A DNA stretch of 18,803 nt, taken from positions 1-18,803 of the forward strand of contig SFLE01000025.1 in assembly GCA_004553495.1 (NCBI GenBank), written 5' to 3'. This stretch comes from Clostridiales bacterium. GTDB lineage: Bacteria > Bacillota > Clostridia > Oscillospirales > Oscillospiraceae. This document shows positions 5,835 through 13,388 of this stretch, piece after piece. How positions within the stretch are numbered: the first letter of the stretch is position 1; each line of letters opens with the position of its first letter. The notes beneath the pieces are model-generated. The model did no database searches, was not told the origin of the DNA, and worked only from the letters and a program-made list of their open reading frames with translations. The position numbers and the translations under genes are program-made.

Positions 5835-5868
5835 ATAACGCATTGCATTTGGCAGTGCGTTATTTTTT
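5835..5868 (+). terminator. Intrinsic terminator of the LysR-YitT transcript
   Basis: ATAACGCATTGC (5835-5846) pairs with GCAGTGCGTTAT (5852-5863) over 12 pairs (one G-U) with the 5-nt loop ATTTG, followed by TTTTTT (5863-5868). Confidence 0.88.
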
Positions 5869-5937
5869 GCTTCCGGCATAAGACGCAGGTCTAATATATG
5901 GCGGTTTTTGTCCTTCTTGCCGGCAGGTGCTTTTATT

Positions 5938-5972
5938 AAAAAGAAACTCCGTATCAAACGATACGGAGTTTC
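5938..5972 (-). terminator. Terminator of the Crp-ABC importer operon, overlapping the ATPase stop codon
   Basis: Read leftward, GAAACTCCGTATC (5972-5960) pairs perfectly with GATACGGAGTTTC (5955-5943) around a GTTT loop, then a TTTTT tract (5942-5938). The 13-bp stem encodes the last residues (KLRI) of the ATPase, and the TGA lies at 5956-5954. Confidence 0.88.
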
Positions 5973-6520
5973 TTTGCGTTTAAGAGTTTTTCATCATCGG
6001 GACTATGGCTCACAAAAACGAGCGTTTTGCCCTTGGTATGGCGGTCGATATAGTCGATAACGAGCATTTTTGTGTCGTTATCAAGTCCTGTGAACGGTTC
6101 GTCAAAATATATTATCTCCGACTCGCCGAGCACCGCGCGCACTATCGCAACGCGGCGGCGCATACCGCCGGAGATCTGCATCACCGGTTTATCCGTGTGC
6201 CCTTTCAGTCCGACCTGTTCAAGATGCTCAAGAACGGTTTGCCTGCTTATCCCGTGGGCGGAGGTCATTTTAACGCAGTTAACGGGGGTAAATTCGTCCG
6301 GAAACCTGTCCTCCTGAAAGACGGCGGCCTGCTTTGCGGGTCTGCCTATCACCTCTCCGGAATCTGGCTCTTCCAGCCCCATCATTATGCGGAGCAGCGT
6401 TGTTTTTCCGCCGCCGGACGGAGCGGTTATGACAGTATGGCTCCCCTTCGGGATAACAAGACTGACATCCTTTAAAACGGCATTGCCGCCATACGCCTTG
6501 CATATGTTTTTAAGCTCCAT
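5954..6520 (-). CDS. ABC importer ATPase (NitT/TauT type)
   Basis: This 188-aa ATP-binding subunit powers the importer encoded just upstream. Visible motifs are Walker A APSGGGKTT (residues 33-41), Q-loop Gln69 (AVFQED), signature ISGGMRRR (116-123), Walker B IIYFDEP (136-142), D-loop GLD and the switch His172 (FVSHS). The Walker A begins with Ala instead of the usual Gly. At 188 residues it is shorter than the ~240-260 of SsuB/TauB-type subunits; the missing part is mainly the region after the H-loop. Its ATG overlaps the permease stop (TGATG), showing coupling. The substrate is not determined by this subunit and is unknown. Confidence 0.9.
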   Translation of the reverse strand: MELKNICKAYGGNAVLKDVSLVIPKGSHTVITAPSGGGKTTLLRIMMGLEEPDSGEVIGRPAKQAAVFQEDRFPDEFTPVNCVKMTSAHGISRQTVLEHLEQVGLKGHTDKPVMQISGGMRRRVAIVRAVLGESEIIYFDEPFTGLDNDTKMLVIDYIDRHTKGKTLVFVSHSPDDEKLLNAKKLRIV

Positions 6521-7275
6521 CAGCCACGCTCCAATCTGCGGTAGAATGTGCGCAGGGCAAGCATAAACAGCTTTTCAAACACGACGCTCACTACAACTAT
6601 TATTACCGTCCAGCACAGTAGGTCGTCGGTGTCGAGATATATCTTGGCATAGTAAAGCTGCTTTCCTATCGAGCCGTCCGGTGTTCCGATTACCTCTGCC
6701 GCAACGCCGGCCTTCCACGACATTCCCAGAGCCGTAGTGCACGCCGACAGAATAAAGGGCTTGAGCTGCGGCATATGAATGTACAGCACTCTTTTTACAA
6801 AAGGCATTCGGAAAACCGATGCGACCTCGAGCATTTTTCTGTCCTCGTTTTTTATGCCCTCAAGCATATTGCCGTAAACGACCGGCAAGACAATGAGAAA
6901 CGATATGAAAACCGAGAGATTTTGCGCGGAGAGCCAGATAAGGCATATCACCACGAACGACGCTACCGGCACGGTCTTTACGGTTATCATAAACGGCCAG
7001 AGCGCCGTTTCCACCCATGGGAACCGCCCTGCGAGCGATGCAAGCAATATGCCTGCTGCGAGCGCTATCAGAAAACCTCCGGCAATGTGGTAGAAGCTGA
7101 ACCATATGGATGATGCAAAGCCCTGCACCTGCCATATGGTCGTGAGCCTGACTGCCACATCTATGGGCGATACGAGCAGTATGCTTTGATCAACTGCCAT
7201 TGCTGCGATCTGCCACAGCAGCAGCGCGAACAAAATGGCAGCCGCTTTACCTGCCCATCTCTTATTTTTCGGCAT
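6520..7275 (-). CDS. ABC importer permease (NitT/TauT, SsuC/TauC-like)
   Basis: This 251-aa inner-membrane subunit belongs to the BPD_transp_1 fold. Hydrophobic helices appear at about residues 11-28, 58-82, 93-113, 119-136, 173-195 and 220-241. The cytoplasmic EAA-like coupling loop is EVASVFRMPFVKRVLYIHMPQL (about 150-171). GMSWKAGVAAEVIG (about 184-197) is characteristic of sulfonate/nitrate/taurine-type permeases. The start overlaps the end of the binding-protein gene by 14 nt and the stop overlaps the ATPase start, so the three are translated as a unit. Two copies would form the channel. The family covers sulfonates, taurine, nitrate, thiamine precursors and more, so no substrate is assigned. 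Confidence 0.92.
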   Translation of the reverse strand: MPKNKRWAGKAAAILFALLLWQIAAMAVDQSILLVSPIDVAVRLTTIWQVQGFASSIWFSFYHIAGGFLIALAAGILLASLAGRFPWVETALWPFMITVKTVPVASFVVICLIWLSAQNLSVFISFLIVLPVVYGNMLEGIKNEDRKMLEVASVFRMPFVKRVLYIHMPQLKPFILSACTTALGMSWKAGVAAEVIGTPDGSIGKQLYYAKIYLDTDDLLCWTVIIVVVSVVFEKLFMLALRTFYRRLERG

Positions 7276-8266
7276 AATAGAGACCGTCGTCGGGCAGCTT
7301 GCCGCCGACAGACTGCGGGTTCATATCATAAAGCGCGGAAAGGTAGCCGCCGAGGCACTCCTTGAGCTCATCACCGGTGAGACAGCAGATATTGCAGTAA
7401 GGCAGTGCCTTCTGAGCAATGGGAGCCTTGACGATCTCATATCCGCCTATGAGCTGAGCCGCCTGCTCGGTGTTCTCGTTTACATACTTAACGGAGGCTA
7501 CATACTCCTCCATGAATTTTTTGAGCTGCTGCGGATATTTCTCGGCAAACTCTGTGCGGACGACCAGAACGCCGGTAGCCATTGACGCACCGTCGTTTGC
7601 AGCCTGCCACTGCTCATTGAGGTTTATGGCTATGCGCAGGTCGTTTACCTTTGTCTGAGCCGCGGTAACGAACGGCTGGGGCAGCATAGCTATTGCGTTT
7701 GCATCGTTGCTGATGTAGGACAGCGCCTCGGTGGTATCGGCGCACCACTGGATCTCGGGCGCTTTATCGCCATCGAGCCCGTTTGCCTTGAGCAGGTACC
7801 TCAGCGCAAACTCGGGAGTTGCACCCTCACCAGTGGCATAGAGCTTCTTTCCGGCAAGGTCGGCAAAGCTGTTTATGCTCTCTCCGCGCTCAACGATGTA
7901 CAGAACGCCGGTTGCGTTGACAGCAAGCACCTTTATGCCGCCGTCGGTGTTATTGTATATGACGGATGCAAGGTTTGCGGGGACCGCCGCGATGTCGATC
8001 TCGCCCTTGGTGAGCGCGGGGGCAAATGCCGTTGCCTCAGTCTGGAGCGAAAATTCATACTTGTTTGCGGTGTTGCCGTTATCGCTGTCGTCCATGAGCT
8101 TTACCATGCCCATGGCGGTAGGTCCGGTCATGGCACCTACGCGGATGGTCGTGGGCTCTTCGCTGACGGCAGGAGTTTCGACCGCTTCGGGATCGGTGTT
8201 CGTGCAGCCGGCGAACAGGCATACGAGCATCAAAGCCGCGAGTACTAAGGATATTACTTTTTTCAT
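7262..8266 (-). CDS. ABC importer substrate-binding lipoprotein (NMT1/THI5-like)
   Basis: This 334-aa lipoprotein captures the substrate outside the membrane. Residues 1-21 are a lipoprotein signal peptide with lipobox LFAGC, so Cys21 would be lipidated. The mature part is a type-II periplasmic-binding fold of the NMT1/SsuA class: TIRVGAMTGPTAMGMVKL at the start, then GEIDIAAVPANLA (about 88-100), the phosphate-loop-like SFADLAGKKLYATGEGATPE, and VNDLRIAINLNEQW. An unusual cysteine cluster, C291, C294, C295 and C304 (in CNICCLTGDELKEC), lies near the C-terminus. It starts 4 nt after the Crp gene stop, with a GAGGTGA ribosome site overlapping that stop. The ligand is unknown. Confidence 0.9.
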   Translation of the reverse strand: MKKVISLVLAALMLVCLFAGCTNTDPEAVETPAVSEEPTTIRVGAMTGPTAMGMVKLMDDSDNGNTANKYEFSLQTEATAFAPALTKGEIDIAAVPANLASVIYNNTDGGIKVLAVNATGVLYIVERGESINSFADLAGKKLYATGEGATPEFALRYLLKANGLDGDKAPEIQWCADTTEALSYISNDANAIAMLPQPFVTAAQTKVNDLRIAINLNEQWQAANDGASMATGVLVVRTEFAEKYPQQLKKFMEEYVASVKYVNENTEQAAQLIGGYEIVKAPIAQKALPYCNICCLTGDELKECLGGYLSALYDMNPQSVGGKLPDDGLYYAEK

Positions 8267-8270
8267 ACTT

Positions 8271-8951
8271 TCACCTCATATATTTTTTGAGCCTTTCGGC
8301 ATCGGTTATACAAATGGTTTTACCGCTTTTTTCGACGGCTCCGCTTTGAGTGAGCGCATCAAACGCGCGGTAAAGGGACGCTCTCGAAATGTTAAGCGCT
8401 CCGGCAAGCTTGTTTATCTGCATCGGCAGCTCGCACGGTCTCCCCTGCGGCACATTGTCAAACAAAAAGCTGCTCAGGCGCTGCTCCGCGGTGCCGGCAG
8501 TGAGGAAATACATCTTTTTATTGAGAAACAGAATCCTGCCGGACAGGTATTTTATATAGTTTTCCGCAATGCGCGGCTCGCGGCGGATCATGCGCTGCAT
8601 GAGCACCTGAGTCATGAACACTATGCGGCTTTCCGTAAGCGCCGTGATGTCGGTCGCGTACTCGGTCTCATCGTTAAACAGCGCAGCAGCTCCGAACAGC
8701 GAGCCCTGTGTGAGCGTGCTCATAAGCATGGCATGTCCGTCGGCGTTATTTTTCGTTACACGCAGTTGGCCGGAAAGGACTATGCCGAGGCTGCGTGAAA
8801 AGTCTCTCGTTCCGTAAACAAGCTCGCCTTTTTCAAAGGTTTTCACCTTGCAGTAGGGCGACGCGACAATTCTGAGCAGCGTACTGTCAGGCACCATATT
8901 GAACAGACTTGTTTTGAGCAGCAGCTCTATCTCATTTTCCCGAAGCTTCAT
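8271..8951 (-). CDS. Crp/Fnr-family transcriptional regulator
   Basis: This 226-aa regulator has a cyclic-nucleotide-binding-like beta barrel (about residues 22-115, with GELVYGTRDFSRSLGIVLSG and GSLFGAAALFN) and a C-terminal Crp-type winged HTH (about 157-224; MQINKLAGALNISRASLYRA is the recognition region). There is no N-terminal cysteine set for an Fnr iron-sulfur cluster, and only scattered cysteines (C34, C173, C214), so the signal is likely a small effector or heme rather than [4Fe-4S]. I chose the ATG at 8951 (preceded by GGTGGA); the other ATG at 8984 lies inside the palindrome 8968-8983 and adds residues unlike the family. It leads the importer operon and stands divergent from the hydrogenase operon. 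Confidence 0.88.
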   Translation of the reverse strand: MKLRENEIELLLKTSLFNMVPDSTLLRIVASPYCKVKTFEKGELVYGTRDFSRSLGIVLSGQLRVTKNNADGHAMLMSTLTQGSLFGAAALFNDETEYATDITALTESRIVFMTQVLMQRMIRREPRIAENYIKYLSGRILFLNKKMYFLTAGTAEQRLSSFLFDNVPQGRPCELPMQINKLAGALNISRASLYRAFDALTQSGAVEKSGKTICITDAERLKKYMR

Positions 8952-8967
8952 ATGTCCACCCGTTTTT

Positions 8968-8983
8968 TGTCTCAAACGAGACA
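8968..8983. promoter_or_regulatory. 16-nt palindrome, probable autoregulatory operator of the Crp/Fnr regulator
   Basis: TGTCTC-AAAC-GAGACA is a perfect 6-bp inverted repeat with a 4-nt spacer, the dimension of Crp/Fnr-family sites (5-6 bp arms, 4-6 spacer). It lies about +6 to +21 from the predicted start at ~8989, a position suited to repression. No second full copy was found upstream of the hydrogenase operon. Confidence 0.65.
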
Positions 8984-8995
8984 TTTATGGTTTTG

Positions 8996-9023
8996 ATTAT
9001 ATATAAAATCTCCATAAAGTCAA
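8996..9023 (-). promoter_or_regulatory. Promoter of the Crp-ABC importer operon
   Basis: Read leftward, TTGACT (9023-9018) and a perfect TATAAT (9001-8996) are 16 bp apart. The start near 8989 leaves a short leader containing the palindrome. Confidence 0.8.
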
Positions 9024-9259
9024 GCCATATTGAGTTGTGAAAAATGAAATTATTTTTCCCTGAATATGTTAGTCAAATATCAAGCATATAAAACTTTGTT
9101 GAAACTGCAATAAAAACCGTGATTTTCATCATCATTTTTACCAATTGTTCCGTTTTTTCTCTGAACAAGAGGGCAAAAACAGTACATTTTCTCTCGCTTT
9201 TGGTTTGCTTGCCCGAACCACTCCGGAAGCGGCTCGTATTAACAATTAAATAACTAATC
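9024..9259. other. AT-rich divergent spacer between the importer and hydrogenase operons
   Basis: The 395-bp gap 8952-9346 contains the two promoters listed separately plus this stretch. I see no convincing gene: the only longer frame (90 aa, minus strand) has no ribosome binding site and runs over the hydrogenase promoter. A loose inverted repeat TTGTTC 9145-9150 / GAACAA 9163-9168 and a partial TTAACAA (Rex half-site-like) near 9239 are present, but neither is strong enough to name. Confidence 0.6.
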
Positions 9260-9288
9260 TTTACACGAAAATAATTTTTCACTATAAT
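9260..9288 (+). promoter_or_regulatory. Promoter of the hydCBA operon
   Basis: TTTACA (9260-9265) and a perfect TATAAT (9283-9288) are separated by 17 bp, placing the start near 9295 and a leader of about 50 nt before the TTG at 9347. A short CACTAAAGTG palindrome (9303-9312) lies in the early leader. Confidence 0.8.
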
Positions 9289-9346
9289 TGACTTATGCAA
9301 AGCACTAAAGTGAAGAAACAAGAATGTATAGAAAGGATGATACACA

Positions 9347-9826
9347 TTGGTAAAGGTAGATTTCGGTTTTATCGATGGCGTTCTGCAAAAGCACGACTAC
9401 GATAAAACACACGCCATAGCGATCATGCAGGATGTGCAGAATGAGTACAAATTCCTGCCGAAGGATGCGCTGAAGTATATTGCCGCAAAGATCGGCATGA
9501 GCGAAGCCGAGCTGTACGGCGTTGCGACCTTTTACGAAAACTTTTCCATGAACGAAAAGGGCAAGTATATTATAAAGGTCTGCAACGGCACTGCCTGCCA
9601 TGTCCGTAAGTCTGATGATGTGCAGGAGGCGCTGTATGCCGCAACGGGCATAAAGCCCGAGGATCATATGTCCGCCGACGGGCTTTTCACCATTGAGCGC
9701 GTTTCGTGCCTCGGTGCCTGCGGTCTTGCACCCGTGTGCACCGTCAACGATGTCGTTCATGCTTCCATGACCGCCGAGAAAGCCCACGCACTTATCGCAG
9801 AGTTGAGGGAGGCTGAAAAATCATGA
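9347..9826 (+). CDS. hydC: [2Fe-2S] subunit of NAD-dependent [FeFe]-hydrogenase (HydC, NuoE-like)
   Basis: This 159-aa thioredoxin-like ferredoxin subunit passes electrons within the trimeric hydrogenase. The four cluster ligands are C79 and C84 (CNGTACHVRKS) and C121 and C125 (CLGACGLAP), the NuoE pattern. The N-terminal helical part (LPKDALKYIAAKIGMSEAELYGVATFYENF) matches the NuoE/HydC start. Translation starts at a TTG (9347) preceded by AAAGGA (9332-9337) at normal distance; no ATG is better placed. It is first in the hydC-hydB-hydA operon and overlaps hydB by 4 nt (ATGA), so it is coupled. The genes are known as HydC/HydB/HydA in Thermotoga and acetogens, where the complex couples NADH and reduced ferredoxin to H2. 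Confidence 0.93.
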   Translation: MVKVDFGFIDGVLQKHDYDKTHAIAIMQDVQNEYKFLPKDALKYIAAKIGMSEAELYGVATFYENFSMNEKGKYIIKVCNGTACHVRKSDDVQEALYAATGIKPEDHMSADGLFTIERVSCLGACGLAPVCTVNDVVHASMTAEKAHALIAELREAEKS

Positions 9827-11700
9827 AAATTGAAAGCAGACAGCAGCTTATCCAGTGCCGTGAGGATTTCAAGAAAGCCCTCGCCTGCCAGTATAAACAG
9901 GTAGTTATCTGCGGCGGCTCCGGCTGCGTTGCCGGCGGCTCGCTGCATGTTTACGACCGGATGAAGGAGCTCATGGAGGCAAACGGGCTTCGCGTTGATG
10001 TCGTTTTGCAGCATGAAACTCACGATGAATCCGTTGGTCTCAAGCACAGCGGATGCCACGGCTTCTGCCAGATGGGACCGCTCATGCGCATTGAGCCCAT
10101 GGGACTTCTCTATATTAAGGTAAAGGTCGAGGACTGCGAAGAGATAATCGAGAAAACCATTCTCAACGACGAGGTAATCGACAGGCTCGTATATCACGAG
10201 GACGGCAACTCCTATGTGCGCCAGGAGGATATTCCCTTCTATAAGCAGCAGACCCGCGTTGCACTTGAGCACTGCGGTCACATAAACGCCGAAAGCGTTG
10301 AGGAATACATAGCCGTAGGCGGTTACTCCGCGCTTGAAAAGGCTCTGTTTGATATGACTCCAGAAGAGATCATCGCCGAGGTGTCCGACTCCGGTCTGCG
10401 CGGCAGAGGCGGCGCGGGCTTCCCCACGGGCAAAAAGTGGGCTCAGGTGGCGGCACACAAGGAAGCTCCCGTCAAGTACATCGTCTGTAACGGCGACGAG
10501 GGCGACCCCGGCGCGTTCATGGACCGCTCCATAATGGAGGGAGATCCACACCGCATGATAGAGGGTATGATAATCGCCGGTGTAGCCACCGGTGCGGAAG
10601 AGGGCTACATATATGTCCGCGCCGAGTATCCTCTGGCGGTCGAGCGCCTTAAAATGGCGATAGCCGACGACGAGGCTCACGGTATACTCGGCGAGAACAT
10701 CCTCGGCTCCGGCAAAAATTTCAGACTCCATATCAACCGCGGTGCCGGCGCATTCGTCTGCGGCGAGGGATCGGCGCTTACCGCCTCCATCGAGGGTGAG
10801 CGCGGTATGCCGAGGACTAAGCCTCCCCGCAGCGTCGATCAGGGTCTGTTCGACGCGCCCACCTCGCTTAACAATGTTGAGACCTTTGCGAATGTCCCGC
10901 CCATCATCGAGCGCGGCGCGAAGTGGTATCGCAGCTTCGGTACGGAAACCAGCTCCGGCACAAAGGCATTCGCCCTCACCGGCAACATCAAGCACACCGG
11001 TCTTATCGAGGTCCCGATGGGCACGACCCTGCGCGAGATCGTTTTCAATATAGGCGGCGGCGTTAAAACCGGCAAATTCAAAGCCGTTCAGATAGGCGGT
11101 CCCTCCGGCGGCTGCCTCACCGAGGAGCACCTTGACCTCCCGCTCGACTTTGAGTCTACAAAGAGAATAGGCGCGATCATCGGCTCCGGCGGTCTTGTCG
11201 TTATGGGCGACGATACCTGCATGGTCGAAATAGCCCGCTTCTTCATGAACTTCACCAAAAAGGAGTCATGCGGCAAATGCGCCACCTGCCGCGAGGGTAT
11301 TCCCAAGATACAGGCGATACTCGAGCGCATAACTCACGGCGCAGGCACAATTGAAGACATTGATATGCTTCAGGAGCTTTCGAGCGTTGTCAAGAGCTGC
11401 TCGCTCTGCGGTCTCGGAAAAACGGCTACCAACCCCGTGCTCAGCACGCTCAAGTACTTCAAGGACGAATATATCGCACACATTGTTGATAAAAAGTGTC
11501 CCGCTGGCGCCTGCCGCAGTCTGTGCACGATGTGGATAGACCCGCTCAAGTGCATCGGCTGCACAAAGTGTGCACGAAACTGCCCTGTTGGCGCAATCAC
11601 CGGCGAGCTGCGTAAGCCGCACAAGATAGATCCGGATAAGTGCATCAAGTGCCGCGAGTGTAAGCACGGATGCCCGAAGCATGCGATAAAGGAGGTATGA
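9823..11700 (+). CDS. hydB: Flavin/iron-sulfur NADH-binding subunit of [FeFe]-hydrogenase (HydB, NuoF-like)
   Basis: This 625-aa subunit oxidises or reduces NAD(H) on FMN. In order: an N-terminal [2Fe-2S] thioredoxin-like domain (C30, C35, C78, C82); the NuoF FMN/NADH core with GLRGRGGAGFPTGKKW (191-206) and NGDEGDPGAFMDRS (223-236); an SLBB segment (about 390-440); the [4Fe-4S] site SCGKCATCR (C483, C486, C489) plus C526/C529; and a C-terminal two-[4Fe-4S] ferredoxin domain (C577/C580/C583/C587 and C607/C610/C613/C617). Three further cysteines, C559, C564 and C568, precede the ferredoxin domain. Domain order and length match HydB of electron-bifurcating trimeric hydrogenases. The ATG overlaps the hydC stop, and the gene ends in GGAGG that serves hydA. 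Confidence 0.95.
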   Translation: MKIESRQQLIQCREDFKKALACQYKQVVICGGSGCVAGGSLHVYDRMKELMEANGLRVDVVLQHETHDESVGLKHSGCHGFCQMGPLMRIEPMGLLYIKVKVEDCEEIIEKTILNDEVIDRLVYHEDGNSYVRQEDIPFYKQQTRVALEHCGHINAESVEEYIAVGGYSALEKALFDMTPEEIIAEVSDSGLRGRGGAGFPTGKKWAQVAAHKEAPVKYIVCNGDEGDPGAFMDRSIMEGDPHRMIEGMIIAGVATGAEEGYIYVRAEYPLAVERLKMAIADDEAHGILGENILGSGKNFRLHINRGAGAFVCGEGSALTASIEGERGMPRTKPPRSVDQGLFDAPTSLNNVETFANVPPIIERGAKWYRSFGTETSSGTKAFALTGNIKHTGLIEVPMGTTLREIVFNIGGGVKTGKFKAVQIGGPSGGCLTEEHLDLPLDFESTKRIGAIIGSGGLVVMGDDTCMVEIARFFMNFTKKESCGKCATCREGIPKIQAILERITHGAGTIEDIDMLQELSSVVKSCSLCGLGKTATNPVLSTLKYFKDEYIAHIVDKKCPAGACRSLCTMWIDPLKCIGCTKCARNCPVGAITGELRKPHKIDPDKCIKCRECKHGCPKHAIKEV

Positions 11701-11704
11701 TGAT

Positions 11705-13381
11705 ATGAAGCACATGATCATTGACGGCATAAGCTGTGAATTTGAAAACGCGAGAAATGTTCTCGAAGTCGCTCAGGCAAATCATATCGACATACCCAAT
11801 CTGTGCTACTGCGAAAGCCTGTCGATATACGGCGGTTGCCGGCTGTGCGTTGTTGAAAACGAGCGCGGCGGCGTTGAGGCTGCCTGCTCCATGATACCCA
11901 AAGACGGCATGGTCATTAAGACCAACACCGCTCGTCTGAGAAAGCACCGCCAGATGATACTCGAGCTGCTGCTGGCAGGTCACAGAGCCGAATGCACCAC
12001 CTGTGAGAAATCCGGTAAGTGCAAGCTCCAGACCTATGCAAGACGCTATAATGTTACAAATATCCGCTTTGCAAACGAGTACTGCAAGCAGCCCATAGAT
12101 GACTCCTCCCCCGCCCTTATCCGCGATCCTTCAAAGTGCATCCTCTGCGGCAAGTGCGTGAGAATGTGCTCGGAGGTCCAGAATATCCACGCCGTTGATT
12201 TTGCCGAGCGCGGCATTGATACCTATATCTCCTGCGGTTTTGAAAATAAGCTTGCCGACACGAAGTGCGTAAGCTGCGGTCAGTGTGCGGCGGTATGCCC
12301 CACCGGCGCTATCGTTATCAAAAACCAGGTAGCCGACCTGTGGAAGGCAATTTACGACTCGACCAAGAAGGTCGCCGTGCAGGTGGCTCCGGCTGTTCGA
12401 GTCGGCATAGGCGAGGAGTTCGGCATTCCGGCATCGCAGCCCGTTATGGGCAAGATAGTCACGGCGCTGAAAATGCTTGGTGCGGACTATGTTTTCGACA
12501 CCTCCCTGACCGCCGACCTCACTATCATGGAGGAGTCGGCAGAGTTCCTCGAAAAGCTCAAAAACGGCGAAAAGCTGCCGATGTTCACCTCTTGCTGCCC
12601 CGGCTGGATAAAGCATGTTGAAAATATGCACCCCGAGCTCATGCCTCAGGTGTCTACCTGCGGCTCGCCTATGGAAATGTTCGGCGCGCTGATCAGGCAG
12701 CAGTATACCGACGAGGAGCTCTACTCGGTCGCAATAATGCCCTGCACCGCCAAGAAAGCCGAGGCTGAGCGCCCCGAGCTCGTTAAAGACGGCGAGAGAC
12801 TCATCGACCTCGTGCTCACCACTCAGGAGCTTGCAAAGATGATCTCCGAGGCTGGCATAGACTTTGCAAATCTCCCCGATTCCGAGCCCGATCAGCCGTT
12901 TGCCGAGTACACCGGCGCCGGCGTTATCTTCGGCGTTACCGGCGGCGTTACCGAGGCGGTCATCCGCCATGTCGTCGGTGCCACTACGACGGAGAAAATA
13001 TCCGGCATAGCCGAATGCGGCGTTCGCGGTCTCGACGGCATAAAGGCTTTCGAGGTGACTGCCGGCGATCTCACGCTGAAGATTGCGGTGGTAAGCGGTC
13101 TCGGAAATGCCGACAATCTCATCGAGAAGATCGAAAGCGGCGAAGAAAGCTTCCACTTTGTAGAGGTTATGGCGTGTCCCAACGGATGCATCGGCGGCGG
13201 CGGTCAACCCCCTGCCTGCCGCAAGCAGAAGGAAGTCCGAAACGATGGTATATTCGTTGCCGACGAGGATTGCGAGCTGCGCTCCTCCGAGCAAAATCCC
13301 GCGCTCGACGGCGTTTACAGGCTGCTGCGCGGCAGAGCTCACGATCTGCTCCATGTACACTATCCCGACCATCACAAATAA
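11705..13381 (+). CDS. hydA: [FeFe]-hydrogenase catalytic subunit HydA
   Basis: This 558-aa subunit reduces protons or oxidises H2 at the H-cluster. The N-terminal domains are a [2Fe-2S] ferredoxin (C34, C45, C48, C61), a His-ligated [4Fe-4S] (H93-x3-C97-x2-C100-x5-C106) and a two-[4Fe-4S] domain (C145/C148/C151/C155; C188/C191/C194/C198). The H-cluster signatures are canonical: TSCCPGW (295-301), MPCTAKKAE (345-353) and EVMACPNGCIGGGGQP (487-502), giving C298, C347, C491 and C495 as ligands and C297 as the proton-relay cysteine. Unlike Thermotoga HydA (about 645 aa), it lacks an extra C-terminal [2Fe-2S] domain. The start at 11705 follows GGAGG (11691-11695). No maturation genes (hydE/F/G) are in the window; they must be elsewhere. 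Confidence 0.96.
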   Translation: MKHMIIDGISCEFENARNVLEVAQANHIDIPNLCYCESLSIYGGCRLCVVENERGGVEAACSMIPKDGMVIKTNTARLRKHRQMILELLLAGHRAECTTCEKSGKCKLQTYARRYNVTNIRFANEYCKQPIDDSSPALIRDPSKCILCGKCVRMCSEVQNIHAVDFAERGIDTYISCGFENKLADTKCVSCGQCAAVCPTGAIVIKNQVADLWKAIYDSTKKVAVQVAPAVRVGIGEEFGIPASQPVMGKIVTALKMLGADYVFDTSLTADLTIMEESAEFLEKLKNGEKLPMFTSCCPGWIKHVENMHPELMPQVSTCGSPMEMFGALIRQQYTDEELYSVAIMPCTAKKAEAERPELVKDGERLIDLVLTTQELAKMISEAGIDFANLPDSEPDQPFAEYTGAGVIFGVTGGVTEAVIRHVVGATTTEKISGIAECGVRGLDGIKAFEVTAGDLTLKIAVVSGLGNADNLIEKIESGEESFHFVEVMACPNGCIGGGGQPPACRKQKEVRNDGIFVADEDCELRSSEQNPALDGVYRLLRGRAHDLLHVHYPDHHK

Positions 13382-13388
13382 TGCCTAA

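Noticed and set aside
8952..8984. Longer N-terminus for the Crp/Fnr regulator (start at 8984)
   Set aside because: That ATG lies in the palindrome and adds residues unlike the family; the ATG at 8951 has a better ribosome site.
9236..9250. Possible Rex (NADH-sensing repressor) site near the hydrogenase promoter
   Set aside because: Only one half-site (TTAACAA) is present; the expected partner TTGTTAA at the right spacing is missing.
9073..9345. 90-aa minus-strand frame in the importer-hydrogenase spacer
   Set aside because: It reads across the hydrogenase promoter and leader, lacks a ribosome site and shows no protein-like pattern.
9757..11130. 457-aa minus-strand frame opposite hydB
   Set aside because: Antisense shadow of a strongly supported gene.
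12131..13375. 414-aa minus-strand frame opposite hydA
   Set aside because: Antisense shadow; the sense strand carries all H-cluster motifs.
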